64,000 nt of DNA from Meles meles (taxonomy: Eukaryota; Chordata; Mammalia; Carnivora; Mustelidae), in the NCBI RefSeq assembly GCF_922984935.1, contig NC_060079.1:57595001-57659000 (forward strand), read 5' to 3'. Shown in pieces: positions 10,753-21,995 of the stretch. Every line of letters begins with the position of its first letter. Positions within the stretch are counted from its first letter, which is position 1. The notes under the pieces were generated by a model, which saw only the letters and a list, made by a program, of their open reading frames with translations, did no database searches and had not been told where the DNA came from. A program made the position numbers and the translations under genes.

Positions 10753-10957
10753 GGGATGCCTGGGTGGCTCAGTTTGTTAAGGGTCTGCCTTGGGCTCAGG
10801 TCATGATCCCATGGCCCTGGCATCAAGGCCCATATCGGGCTCCTTGCTTAGTAGAAAACCTGCTTCTCCCTCTGCCTGCCATTCCCCCTGCTTGTGCTCT
10901 CTCTCTCTCTGACAAATAAAAAATAAAATCTTTACAAAAATTAAAAATTAAAAAAAA
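10753..10957 (+). mobile_element. CAN SINE
   Basis: Forward copy: ggggatgcctgggtggctca, then 'ctctctctctctgacaaata' and an A-rich tail of about 45 bases. Short TSD TCTGTGTG at 10745-10752 and 10958-10965. Confidence 0.93.
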
Positions 10958-11189
10958 TCTGTGTGTTCTTCTCTCTCATCACTTCTGATACGGGACAGAT
11001 ATGTCTGGATGATAGCTAGAATTTGAAGTTGGAAAATCCTTATTGATCTAGTGAGTCCGTGTTCTAGGGATTTTAAGATGCCTTGCACGTTGCTCTTGGA
11101 AATAGTTACTGAGTTACATCTTTTGACCCAGCTTAGTGTGTTTTTGACTAATCCATGTTGTCAAGCTGAATCCTGCTGTCTTTGTTCTT

Positions 11190-12440
11190 CTTCAACTACA
11201 TTTTGGGTGTCAGTGACGTTATGGGTTTAACCGAGCACCTGCCTTATGCTAGGAATCAGGGCTACATACATAAAAAGTTCTGCTTTCAGTGCTCTGACTC
11301 TCTAGAGATGAACAGTAAACAAAATGTTAAATACGATGAAATTAATAATAAAATAGGGCTATTTAGAAGGTGCTATGGGAGTATGACAAAGAAAAGATAA
11401 GGATCAAGGACAATCCTATAGAGGAGATAATGTCTCAGTTTGTATTTAAAGATGACTTGGAATCGCTGGCAAGATAGGAGGGCATACTCTAAATGAAGTA
11501 AGTATGGACACTGGACTAGAAGTTTAAAGAAGCCTGTGTTTGTCTTGTTTTCAACCCCAGGTAAGGCTTCCATTGTGTTTGTGTGTGTGTGGTGGGGGTG
11601 GGGGGAGGAGGTAGAAATTTGGAGGTCTGATTGTGTTGGGAAGTAGCAGAGAGAGTAGATTTTAGTTGGTGGAGGCAATTAATCTGCAAGATGTCAACGG
11701 GAATGTAAGATTAAAGATGAGGTCAAATGGAGACAGGCTAGTGTGAGGGCAAATTAGGACCAGTCCCTATTCTACATAGAAGTGTCCAGTTAGCCACTAA
11801 CAGAAAATGGACCAAGGAAGAGGGCCAAGGATTCCACAACAACCAGAGAGAAAGAAGTCGGGGTGCTGGCTGAAGAGTGAGGAGTGAGAGGTGAGGAAGA
11901 AGCGTACCAGTGGATAAATCTGGAGTGTTTCAGAGTAACACTGTAGGAGTGGGAATCTGTTTTCTGTTCATACCCTAAGCAGGCAACCAGGCTCTAGTCA
12001 CCTAGGGGAGCCACGTACTTGGAAGATCTAGAGGATATTTTTGTATGGAAGAAATTTGAGAACATGTGGTGAAGTGGGGTGGGGAGATGTGGCCAGAGAA
12101 GTAGATGGTGATAAAATTGTGAAGTCTTTCTAGTCCATGACAAAGGAGTTTGGAATTTCTCTGAAGGTGTTTAGAAGACACTAGAAGATTTTGAGTAGGG
12201 AGATTTGTATTTAAGGAGATTTTCTGGAAGCAGTGTCCAGGATGAATTAGGGTAGGCAGTGAACTGGAATGTAAGGGGATTAAGTAGAAGACTGTATCAG
12301 TAATTCTGATGTAAGATTATGAGGACCTGAAGGCAGTAGTGATAGAGGCAGTGAGAAAGAGGAGTATTTGAAAGATATTTTGGTATCAAAATAGACCTAT
12401 TATATAAGTGATCTTATGTAAGAAGGGAGAGAAAATGGAA
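11190..12440 (+). repeat. long ancient interspersed repeat
   Basis: Blocks such as 'gagcacctgccttatgctag', 'gaaggtgctatgggagtatg' and 'gtccatgacaaaggagtttg' follow an abundant mammalian repeat that I remember as 'cacctactatgtgccaggca ... aggccatggtaaggagtttg'. Related blocks occur at 36865-37530 and 47880-48090. The family name is uncertain (an old LINE-type or MER element). The copy is diverged and has no coding frame. A GT/G-rich run (gtttgtgtgtgtgtggtggg) at about 11578-11608 lies within it. Confidence 0.5.
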
Positions 12441-12484
12441 GGTTGACACTAAATTTTAGTATTCAGTCTGAAAGTCATTTTAGC

Positions 12485-13130
12485 CAAAGTAGATTAACTG
12501 CCATAACAACTTCAAAATCTCAGTGTGGGGGGACACCTGGGTGGCTCAGTTGGTTAAGCGGCTGCCTTCGGCTCAGGTCATGATCCCAGCGTCCTGGGAT
12601 CGAGTCCCACATCGGGCTCCGTGATCGGCGGGGAGCCTGCTTCTCTTTCTCTGTCTCTGCCTGCCACTCTGTCTGCCTGTGCTCACTCTCTCTCTCTCTG
12701 ACAAATAAATAAAATCTTCAGAAAAAAAAATACCTTAAAAAAAAAAAAATCTCAGTGTGGGTAACCGAATAAGCATTTATTTTTTGCAATGCATTTTGGT
12801 AATGGTGGGCGTGTCACTGCTCCATACGGTCATTCAGGGAACCAAACTACTTCCATCTTATGGCTGTACCCTCCCACAGGGCCTCAGAATCCTCCTCGGT
12901 TCCTCATTCCAGCTTGTTGATACAGAAAGAGAGTGTGCAGGATTGTGAGATTTTTAGTATCTCATCATGGAAATTATATGTATCATTTCTGTCCTATTCC
13001 TGTTGGTCCAAACGGATTCATATGTCCACACTTAAGTGCAAAAAGGATCCTGGGAAACATAATCTCTGGGCGTCCAGAAGAAAATGAACTTTATTGAAGA
13101 TACCAGCTCAGTCTGCCTTTCTAACCACCA
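12485..13130 (+). repeat. old medium-reiteration repeat split by SINE
   Basis: Left piece 'gattaactgccataacaact'. Right piece includes 'ttccatcttatggctgtacc', 'cctcagaatcctcctcggtt' and 'aggatcctgggaaacataat', familiar from a dispersed carnivore and mammal repeat. The SINE at 12530-12745 interrupts it and so is younger. The family is not assigned. Confidence 0.5.
12530..12745 (+). mobile_element. young CAN SINE
   Basis: A complete forward copy with an intact head (acacctgggtggctcagttg), B box region 'gggatcgagtcccacatcgg', CT-rich part and a long A tail. Exact 16-bp TSD AAAATCTCAGTGTGGG at 12514-12529 and 12746-12761. Confidence 0.96.
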
Positions 13131-13812
13131 AGTATCTTTTCCACTATTCCTTTCTTGCACAGAAGGTTTTTGCAAGGGAGACAACCTAAAGTCCCATCTA
13201 GTAATTCATCCTGCTCAAAGTGCAGAATCTCACAGATGATTTACAGTGAGATGAAACTCCTCATTGTTCAGTGACTTATGATCTAAAATAGCAAATTTTC
13301 GATCCTCCCCCGTCCTCCATACACTGGTGTAACAGAGACTGAATAAACACGCTAAACACTTCCATTAAGAAATAGAATGGCTAATACAGTCACTGGTGTA
13401 CAGCAACTCAGATTCACTAGATAGAATACAAAATGTTCCCTATTCTGGAGATAGAGGAAGTTCCTTAATTAGTCCCAGTTCTGCTCTCTTGGAGAAACTC
13501 CCTGGTTCATGGCCCCTGGTTCTATCATCTGGGAGGTGGTTGCCTGTCCATATCTCCCTTGACCACATCTGAAGTAGATGTTGGGATGGATGCCTTGAAG
13601 GAGGCACAGCTTTCACAGATCATTCTTGCTTGAGGGCTGTCTTACACCAGGCCTGCAATTTCTTTGTCAGTATAACTCCCTCAAAAATGTAATAGGCTAG
13701 TGATCTTATTGTTTCTAATCAGTTTCATGTGCCAATAACCATATTCTTTCTTAGTTCTTTTCTATACTGTTTCTCATATTTGCTTTTATTTTTCCTTTTA
13801 AAATGATTTTCT
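13131..13812. other. unique sequence, no gene recognised
   Basis: No recognisable element or conserved reading frame. Confidence 0.5.
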
Positions 13813-14002
13813 GGGTGTGTGGGTGGCTCAGCTGGTTAAGCAACTGCCTTTGGCTCAGGTCATGATCCTGGAGTCCCAGGATGGTGTCCTGAATCAGGCT
13901 CCCTGCTCAGCAGGGAGTCTATTTCTCCCTCTGCCCCTCCCCCTTCACCTATGTGTGCACGTGCTCTCCCTCTCACAAATAAATAAAATCTTTAAAAAAA
14001 AA
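13813..14002 (+). mobile_element. CAN SINE, first of a tandem pair
   Basis: Forward copy starting gggtgtgtgggtggctcagc and ending 'caaataaataaaatcttt' plus poly-A. A second SINE begins eight bases later. The flanking duplication is weak (atgattttct versus aattatttcc). Confidence 0.92.
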
Positions 14003-14010
14003 TTATTTCC

Positions 14011-14207
14011 TGGTGCCTGGGTGGCTCAGTCAGTTAGGTGCTGCCTTCAGCTCAGATCATGGTCCCAGGGTCCTGGGATGAGTCCTGCATTGGGTTCCTT
14101 CCCCAGCAGGGAGCCTGCTTCTCTTTCCCCCTCTGCCTGTGTTCCCTCTGCTTGTGCTCTCTCTCTCTAACTCTGTCAAATAATTAAATAAAAACATCTT
14201 AAAAAAT
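14011..14207 (+). mobile_element. CAN SINE, second of a tandem pair
   Basis: Forward copy: tggtgcctgggtggctcagt, CT-rich region, then 'aaataattaaataaaaacat'. It sits directly behind the previous SINE's A tail, consistent with insertion into that tail's T/A-rich cleavage site. Confidence 0.92.
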
Positions 14208-16849
14208 TTTTTTTCCTCCCATATTTCTCCCTGAACATAACAGAAGCAACCTGAGGCTATCTGAGACATTAAGCATGGGTAGGAGGTTAGGACCCTTAGT
14301 CAATCTTTGCTACAAGGTTGTTATTTTGTTTAACTGGGAACTTTTACTGGACTTTTTTTTTTTTTTTTAATTTTTGAAGCTTTTCTCAGTCTTTTATTAT
14401 TAAAGGTTTAGTAGTTGTAGACTTTCTTAAACTTCTATGCTCACTTCTAGTTCTGCTTGAAACAAGCCAATTCTTTTTAAGGTGCATCACTTTCTTGTAA
14501 TACTTGCCTAAGGGAGGCAGCAGCAGGTAACACACAACATTCTGATTGTTTCTAGCTGTGTTTAGATCTTGAGATTTTGTTGTCATGCGGAAAACAGGCA
14601 ACAGTTTTGTTATTTTGCCATTGCGTAATCCAATATGTTACTATCTTTTTTTTGAACTTATGTCAAATGTTTCTTTACTGCTTGGTTTCCAACTGGTAAG
14701 CCAATGCCAGGCCTTTTGGGTGTTTATCAGAATTTCTCACCAAGATAACAATTTAATTGGGCAGACAAGCCTGAGTAATTAAAATCTCTGAAATCTCAAT
14801 GCTTCAAAACAAAAGTTTAGCTCTCGCTCATGTGTCAGTTCAGTAAGAGCCTTGTCTGTTGCTTCTAACCCTCTGACTTTCTTATTCTGACTACTTCTCT
14901 GTCCCCAATACTTTCTTTTTCCATTTTATGCTTTCTCTTCTTTGTTTTTCTTTAACATTTTTCCTCTTCCTCTTTTTATCCTCACCTTCCTTTTTACCTT
15001 TACTCTCTTTATATTCTGCTAATTACTCTTTATTTGAAGTGTTTAAAGGTCTATGTTTTAAGTTAGAATTTTGTTTTAAGTTACAGCAATAAAAATAAAT
15101 GCCTTAATTTTAGAATGAGTCTTTAATAGTAATCTAGAAGAACCGTAGGCATTGATTATTACCACATGTATTTATATTTGAAATGGCAAAAAATTTTCTC
15201 AAAGAAACTGGGTAGCAGCTCAGGATTTCATTTTTCTAAACATGTCAGACTGATATTTTTCCAAGTTGGTGTCCAATATAGTTAATCTCTAGAGGTTTTC
15301 CAGTTTGCTCTAACTATAGCAGATGTTTGTGTATTTTCCCTTCTCTCTCACTGTAAAAGACACACAAGAAGCTTTGCATTGGATTTTTGTCTACTTAGTA
15401 AGCAGTTATAGAAGTTATTCTAGCTAGACTTACTTGGTTTTTAGAAGTGACTTCTGTTAAGCTATATGTAGTTATAAGTAGTGCACTAATGGGTCATAAA
15501 AGGAACAAAAAGGACAATTGAAATGGGAAAAATTGGTACTTAAAGGGGTCATTGGTAATGCCAAGAATTTGTCTCTAAGTGAGCTATGGTATGGATATTT
15601 AATCATCATGTGGAGTCTATAATAACAGCGAGGAAAGAACAATTTGACCAGCAAATGGAAAGAAATTCCATCAGTCAGAAATTTTACTCATGAAGTTGAT
15701 AGGAGTAATCTGTGTGTATGTTGTTTAACCATCTGAAGAACCTGAGATGGAAGCCCTAGAAATAGTCTGGTTTGAGGCTGCTTAGGAGAATTATGAGCAT
15801 CTTCACTAGGAAAATATTGTTGCCCCTCACTTTGTTAGGGCCTGTATGGTATCACTTGGAAGAGCTGAAGCTGGATTCCTTTCCTGGTGTTCTAAGCCTA
15901 ACCTACATGACAGAAGGATTTTCCTTCATTGCTTTTCTGAAGCAAGTTAAAACATGTATCAGTTAATGAAATGTTAAGAAAGTCACTCAGTATTTTATAT
16001 GTGACTCCTTTTAGCAGTATGGATGGATTACATTTTCTAAAAGATCCTTATGCTGAGAAATATGTAGGTTCTAGATAAGCAACGCCAACAGCAAAAATGC
16101 TTTTACATCTATTGCCTATACCATAAAGAAGAGAAACCTCCAGGGCACACAAAAAAAAGAAAGTAAGCATAAATTAGCTGAAACAAGAGTGGTAGGTAGA
16201 AGAAGCTTGAACTGCTTTGGAAGAAAATGTCAAAATCAGGGACTTAGAGTTTGGATATTAATGGATAGAATGGGAGAAACCATGTGGATCTGGAAGGAGA
16301 TCAGCTGGATTTAAGACCTTAACATAACCCCAGGCTTCTTGAAAGGACTATATCCTCAGTGAAAACATAGCCATTTAAAAAAAAAAAAATCTGCTTGATC
16401 AAAGCAAAAATTAAATCTATTTGTCTCTATTTGGCTGTCAGGAGAATTATGTATACTTGTTACATTTATTCTCAAATGGTTCTGGAGGGCAAATTTATAT
16501 TTCTAGTGTAATTCACAAACCTCAAGCTCTAATACACTAAATAAAGATCATTCTAGATAGAGAGGGTAGTCTGGTATCCAATAGAAGAAAACACAATCCT
16601 CTTTACAGGGAAGCTTTATAGACCCAGACTTCCATAAATTTTTACCAATTAAAATTTAGAAAACTCAATTACCCAAATAGGAGGAAACAAGTGACAGGAC
16701 TGAGGAAAAATAATATATTTATGTCCTCAAGGACTTTAGGTACTGGGATGATCTGAAAGACCTTATAAAACAATTCTGTGTAACACTAAATTAAAAGAAG
16801 AAATTGGAAAAATAAGCAAGAAACAACAAAAAATCTGTGGTACTATTAA
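14208..16849. other. unique AT-rich sequence
   Basis: About 2.6 kb without a recognised element. It contains a T run (14354-14370) and a pyrimidine-dominated stretch at about 14870-15030. Old, unrecognisable L1 remnants are possible toward 16.5 kb. No conserved coding frame. Confidence 0.5.
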
Positions 16850-17690
16850 TATAGAAATAATATTATTGAAATTATAAATTTCTACTTCTGGTAATGACTG
16901 ACGAGGTAATTTTACCAACTCTCACTACGTGCAAAAGAGCAAAAATAACAATTCAGTGTTATTATGACTTAATGGAAGTAATGGAAGCCAGAGAACAATG
17001 GAATGATATATTGAGTGCTGAAATAACATCTAGAATTGTATATTTAGTGGAAATATTCTGTAAAAACAAAGGTGGACTAAAGAAATTTTTAAAAAAGATT
17101 TATTTATTTATTTATTTGACAGGCATCACATGTAGGCAGAGAGGCAGGCAGAGAGAGAGGAGGAAGCAGGCTCCCTGCAGAGCAGAGAGCCTGATGTGGG
17201 GCTCGATTCCAGGACCCTGGGATCATGACCTGAGCTGAAGTCAGAGGCTTTAACCCACTGAGCCACCCAGGCGCCCCTAAAGAAATTTTCATACAGAAAA
17301 ATTTGAGGGAATTCTTCATGATAACATGAACACTGAAGGAAATAATAAAGGGTGTTCTTCAGGAAGGAAAAAAAAATAGGGGTGTATAAAAGTAAAAAGG
17401 TTAAACATTAGATAAATGTAAACAAATACAACTATAAAAGAACAAATCTTATCTTAGGGGGTTAGAACATATCTAGAATTACAAAATGAAAAAGCACAGA
17501 AGTCATAAGAAGGTGAGTTCAATGAAAGAGTCCTAAAGTTCTTATGTCATAAAAACACTAATTTATAGACATTAATAAGGGAAGTCTGAATCTTGTAATC
17601 TCTAGAGCAACTGGAAACAAAGATTCATAAAAGTATGTAAAGTATGAAGCTGATAGAAGGAAAAAAGGAATTAAAAAAAATCTATCACCT
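16850..17690 (+). mobile_element. L1M fragment (ORF1/ORF2 region), decayed
   Basis: 'tatattgagtgctgaaataa', 'tctagaattgtatatttag', 'aatattctgtaaaaacaaag' and, past the SINE, 'agggtgttcttcaggaagga' follow the 5' part of ORF2 of old mammalian L1s. The frame is full of stops. It is split by the SINE at 17090-17276. The limits are approximate. Confidence 0.6.
17090..17276 (-). mobile_element. young CAN SINE inserted in L1M
   Basis: Reverse copy: (TTTA)n tail at the left, body 'atgtaggcagagaggcaggc', head 'gagccacccaggcgccc' at the right. Exact 13-bp TSD CTAAAGAAATTTT at 17077-17089 and 17277-17289. Confidence 0.96.
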
Positions 17691-17742
17691 GGCCTGCTGG
17701 GGGAATGGGGAGGGGGGAAGGGAATCTCATTATACCTCTTGT

Positions 17743-17756
17743 CCACTAGGGGGCAC
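17743..17756 (+). promoter_or_regulatory. CTCF-type binding motif
   Basis: CCACTAGGGGGCAC fits the CTCF core consensus at every position, on the + strand like the site at 836. It lies in a short stretch between L1M pieces. Occupancy is unknown. Confidence 0.6.
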
Positions 17757-18559
17757 CTGACAGCTTGACTTACAGAATCCCTTTTTGCTTCATCAGGCAG
17801 TACCACTAGGCCCTGGTGTGTGCTCCGTTAGCACCAAACAAACCAAGAAAACCAAAATAACACTTAAAATTAAACTGGTATTGGAATCACAGTACAATGA
17901 AAGTAGGCCAAGACCCATAGGCTAAACCTAAATGGGGTGACTACCTTCTAAAGTAAATGCTGTAAGCAATATTCAGAGTCTCCTAGTACATTAGACAAAA
18001 TGTCCATTATACAATAAGGAATTACTTGTCATTGTAAGAACCAAAAAAAGAAAAACCCACCCAACAACCACAACCTGAAATAGTCCATCAATTAATGCCA
18101 ACATGGAGATGAATTCAAGACCTGCCAGACCATGACAAAGACCCAGTATTTGTATCCTTGCAATCTCAGAAAAGGAGACAATGGGCTGAAAGAGTATTTG
18201 AAGAAATAATAGCTGAAGTTTTCAAAATTTAGTGAAAGACACAAATCTATAGATCCAAGACATTTAGCAAATCCCAAATAGTATAATCCCAAAGAAATTT
18301 ATCCCAAGATACTTCATACTTCAACTTTTGAAAACTAAAAACAAAAACAAAACAAAAAAAATGGAACTTTTAAAGCAGCCATAAAGAAACAATGCATTAC
18401 TTACATTACCTATATTACTTACATTACCAATTTGAATGATGGCCAGTTTCCCGTCTGCAACCATGAAGGGACATGACCTTTTTTTCTTTCGTATTTTACA
18501 TATAAATTATCACAAATAAGTTTAACTAAAGGTTTGAGATCAGTTATTCCTTGTCCTTT

Positions 18560-18720
18560 CAGATCAGGATCCAAACCAGTTTACTGAATACCTGCTAAGT
18601 GCCTCATCTTCAAACACAAGCCAGAAGGGAAAGGAGGCTCCCACAGAAGTGACTTGCCCAAGGTCACCCAGCTGGGAGTTAGGGATTGTCCCCATCAGGG
18701 ATGACCCTGGATCCTCTAGA
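18560..18720 (-). mobile_element. MIR fragment (probable)
   Basis: 'agtgacttgcccaaggtcac' and 'ccagctgggagttagg' correspond to the reverse of the MIR core (tgtgaccttgggcaagttac). MIR is an ancient tRNA-derived SINE mobilised by L2. It lies within the interruption of the L1M. Confidence 0.65.
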
Positions 18721-19967
18721 TTCCAGAGGTGGCTCTGCACCTGAGTGCTGCCCTGGGAGGAATACAGGTATGGAGTCTCAGGGGTCCATTCTCCATCCCA
18801 GTTTCACATAGCATCAATAGTGACCCAGTTGAGGTCCCCTCTCCTGGAGCCCATTTCCCCATCTGTCCAGTGAAAATATGACTGGCTAGGTCTTGAGGGT
18901 GTTGCATTTGAGTTGTGCCAGTCTTGATCTTCACTTCTGGCACATATCAACCTGCGGGGGCTGTCTCACCATCTGCTGGACTTCAGAAAAGACTCGGGGC
19001 TTGGTTGTGAGACCCACAATGTTTATCAGGTGCTGAAAGCAAAGAACTGTCGATTAGGAATTCTATATATAGTAAAACTACCCTCTAGGAATGAAAAAAA
19101 ATACATTTTCAGAAGGAAAGCTAAACGAATCTGTTGCTACAGACCTACCCTTAAAGATTAGCTAAAGGAAGTTCTTCAAACAGAAAGGAGATGATAAAAG
19201 AAGAAATCTTGGAATATCATGAGGGAAGAAGGAATAACAAAAACAGAAATATGTAAGTAATATAGACTGTCCTTTCTCTCATGGATTTTATAAATTCCAC
19301 TTGATGATTAAACCAAAAATTCTAATTTCATCTGATACCAAAGATAATGATATTTAAAAGCAGCTAAGCGGAGTCCTAAATGGAAGTCAAGTCCATACTT
19401 CACACAGAGTAGTAAAAATGTTGGTATCAGCAGACTGTCACATATGAATATTATGGTATCCAGAGCAATCACTTCAAAAGTGAAATGCACTTAAAAGCAA
19501 CAAAAATAAAGATGAAAGTCTAAAATATGTTCAAGTGATCCACAGGAAGTCAAAGGTTGGTGGAAAGACAAGAATCAGAAAATAGTAGGTTAGCACCTAT
19601 GTCTTTTTGTTTTCTATCAATTATCCTAACCTATCAAGGATTGCTCTTAAAGCTAAATAGCCTAAATATATAAATAATGATAAATCTGTCCTTTGATTTA
19701 ACACTATCCAGATGAAAGACCTAACTGGTGAAAATCAAATTGTAAAGTTAGTAGAAGATAATGTAGGAGAACATGCTTGTTACTTAGAAGTGAAGGACTA
19801 CTTAAATAAGATGTTAAAAGTACAAGCCATATAACTACATAACTAAAAAACCAATGGATAGGAACACAGATATTAAGGGTTTCTGTCCAATGAAGAATGA
19901 AGTTAATTGATTTATCCAGAAAGATATATACAAGGTCTAAAAATGACAGGATACTTGAAAATGTATA

Positions 19968-20021
19968 GAAATGCCTTTGTTTGATAGGAAATGCCTTTGT
20001 TTGATAGGAAATCAAACAAAG
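19968..20021 (+). repeat. 20-bp tandem duplication plus perfect hairpin
   Basis: GAAATGCCTTTGTTTGATAG occurs twice in a row (19968-19987, 19988-20007). The second copy runs into an inverted repeat, CTTTGTTTGAT (19995-20005), loop AGGAA, ATCAAACAAAG (20011-20021), with 11-bp perfect arms. Confidence 0.95.
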
Positions 20022-20090
20022 ATATGTATATGAGGGATGCTCAAAATCATTAGTATTTACAGGAATATTAATTAAGATATCATCTTTCCC

Positions 20091-20262
20091 GGGACGCCTG
20101 GGTGGCTCAGTGGGTTAAAGCCTCTCTGCCTTTGGCTCAGGTCATGATCCCAGGGTCCTGGGATCGAGCCCCACATCGGGCTCTCTGCTCAGCAGGGAGC
20201 CTGCTTCCCTTCCTCTCTCTCTGCCTGCCTTGTCTACTTGTGATCTCTATCACAAATTTGAC
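20091..20262 (+). mobile_element. CAN SINE lacking its A tail
   Basis: Forward copy with a good head (gggacgcctgggtggctcag) and body through 'ctgcctgccttgtctacttg'. The A-rich tail is missing and the sequence passes into L1 ORF2-like DNA, so the 3' end is truncated or deleted. No TSD found. Confidence 0.9.
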
Positions 20263-20264
20263 AA

Positions 20265-21430
20265 AATCACTTAATCATGGCAATGATTTCTACGGGAACA
20301 GAAATCTAGAGTTGATAAAAAGCCGTCACAAAAAACCTAGAGCTAACCTCATTCTTACTGATGAAAGGTTTAGTGTTCTCCTCACCTTCCCAGGAGTGGA
20401 AATAAAACAAGGATGTCTGCTCTTGCCATTCTTTTTTTTTTTTTTTTAAGATTTTATTTATTTATTTGACAGAGAGAGATCATAAGTAGGCAGAGAGGCA
20501 GGCAGAGAGAGTGAGAGGGAAGCAGGCTCCCTGCCAAGCAGAGAGCCCGATGTGGGACTCAATCCCAGGACCCTGAGATCATGACCCGAGCCGAAGGCAG
20601 CAGCTTAAACCACTGAGCCACCCAGGCGCCCCTGCTCTTGCCATTCTTATTCAACATAAAACTAGAACAAGTCAAGAATAAGAAATAAAAGGCACACAGA
20701 TGAGGAAAAAAAGAATCAAACTATCTTTTTTTATGGATGGCATGATTGTCTTTACCAAAATACCAAGGAATTTAAATCCCCGGGAACTATGAGTTCAGTA
20801 AGATCTTAGGATTGATTTCTGTGCAAATTTCCTATTCTATTTTTCAAATATCCTGTTTCTATATACTATCACTGGACATATAGGAACTGAAATAGAAAAA
20901 CATATAGTATTTACAATCATGTTTGTAAATGAAATACTTAGGTATACAGTTAACAAAGTAAGTATAGTATTTATTGAAAAAAATCACAACATTTTTAAGA
21001 ACTCAAAGATCTAAATAAATGGGGAGTCCCATCTTATTTATTGGGTAGAAGACTTAACATAACAAACATGCCGATTCTTCCTGCATTGATCTATAATTTT
21101 ACTCTTGTTCCTATTGAAACTCCATCAAGTGTTTTGTGTAGACCCACTTATTCTAAAGTTTATATGGAAAGGAACAGACCCTAGAATAGTTAAAGCAGCT
21201 TTTTTGTCTTGTAAATAAGAATAGCGTGTGTGTGTGTGTGTGTAGAGAGTTACCTCGTATTGAGGCTTATTACATGGTTACCATGAACAAAGACTGTGAT
21301 GTTGGTGGAAGAATCTGATCGACAGATCATTGGAACAAAATAGAAAACCCAGAAATAACCCATGCAAAAGTGCAAAATGAATTAATAGAGAAAGGATGGC
21401 CTTTTTTATTTTTAAAATGACTCTAGTTTA
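20265..21430 (+). mobile_element. L1M ORF2 fragment (reverse transcriptase region)
   Basis: 'ctagagctaacctcattct' and 'aaacaaggatgtctgctctt', then past a SINE 'attcttattcaacataaaac', 'tggatggcatgattgtcttt', 'ttattctaaagtttatatgg' and 'gatcattggaacaaaatag' follow the RT and C-terminal portion of L1 ORF2. The FADDM catalytic block is decayed (the reading here gives F-M-D-G-M). Many stops; non-functional. A (GT)9 run is at 21225-21243. Confidence 0.7.
20434..20631 (-). mobile_element. young CAN SINE inserted in L1M ORF2
   Basis: Reverse copy with a T16-class tail, body 'cataagtaggcagagaggca', B box region and head 'gagccacccaggcgccc'. Exact 17-bp TSD CTGCTCTTGCCATTCTT at 20417-20433 and 20632-20648. 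Among the youngest-looking insertions in the window. Confidence 0.97.
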
Positions 21431-21995
21431 GAAATGGATTGCAGATTAATGCTTGTTAGGAATTAAGGGTGGAGGTGGGGACAACAGATGATCTTTGTGG
21501 TGTTGGAACAATTCATTATCTCGATTATGGTGCATATATGAACTGACATGGGTGATAAAATTATATAAAACTTAATTCAAATACACACAAATGAGCACAA
21601 ATGTGGAAATTTGAATAAAATTGGGTTGTATCAATGTTGATATGCTGGTCTTGATATTTATACTATAGTTTTGCAGTATATTGTCTTTAGAGAAAACTGG
21701 GCAAAATGTAGGATCTTCTATATTTTTACATTTCTCAAAACTGCATGTGAGGGTGCCTGGGTGGCTCAATTGGTTAAGTGACTGCCTTTAGCTCAGGTCA
21801 TGATCCCAGAGTCCCAGGATCGAATCCTGCGTCGGGCTCCCTGCTCGGCAGGGAGTTTGCTTCTCCCTCTGACCCTCCCCCTTCTCATTCTCTCTCTCTC
21901 TCTCTTATTCTCTCTCTCTCTCAAATAAATAAAATCTAAGAAATAATAATAAAAAAACTGCATGTGAATGTATGATTATCTCAATAAATATCTGA
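21431..21995 (+). mobile_element. L1M-type 3' UTR remnant
   Basis: 'gtggtgttggaacaattcat', 'gggtgataaaattatataaa', 'gttgtatcaatgttgatatg' and 'ggtcttgatatttatactat' resemble the 3' end of old L1 elements that I recall as 'tggtgatgg...ttgtaccaatgtcaatttcctggttttgatattgtactat'. It is split by the SINE at 21751-21953. Confidence 0.55.
21751..21953 (+). mobile_element. CAN SINE
   Basis: Forward copy: gggtgcctgggtggctcaat, CT-rich microsatellite-like part (21891-21921), A-rich tail. Exact 14-bp TSD AAAACTGCATGTGA at 21737-21750 and 21954-21967. Confidence 0.96.

Larger units (their letters stand above)
18030..20060 (+). mobile_element. L1M fragment (ORF2 5' region), decayed
   Basis: 'gagtatttgaagaaataata', 'gaagttttcaaaatttagtg', 'ttagctaaaggaagttcttc' and 'gaagaaatcttggaatatca' match the start of ORF2 in old mammalian L1s. 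About 500 bp of unrelated sequence (18480-18980), including a MIR-like piece, interrupts it. It overlaps in L1 coordinates with the fragment at 16850-17690, so the two come from separate insertions or a duplication. Contains a 15-bp direct repeat (ATTACTTACATTACC at 18396 and 18414). Confidence 0.65.

Noticed and set aside
18716..18943. 75-codon - strand frame in the L1M interruption
   Set aside because: It has no recognisable domain and overlaps the edge of a MIR-like piece; treated as chance.
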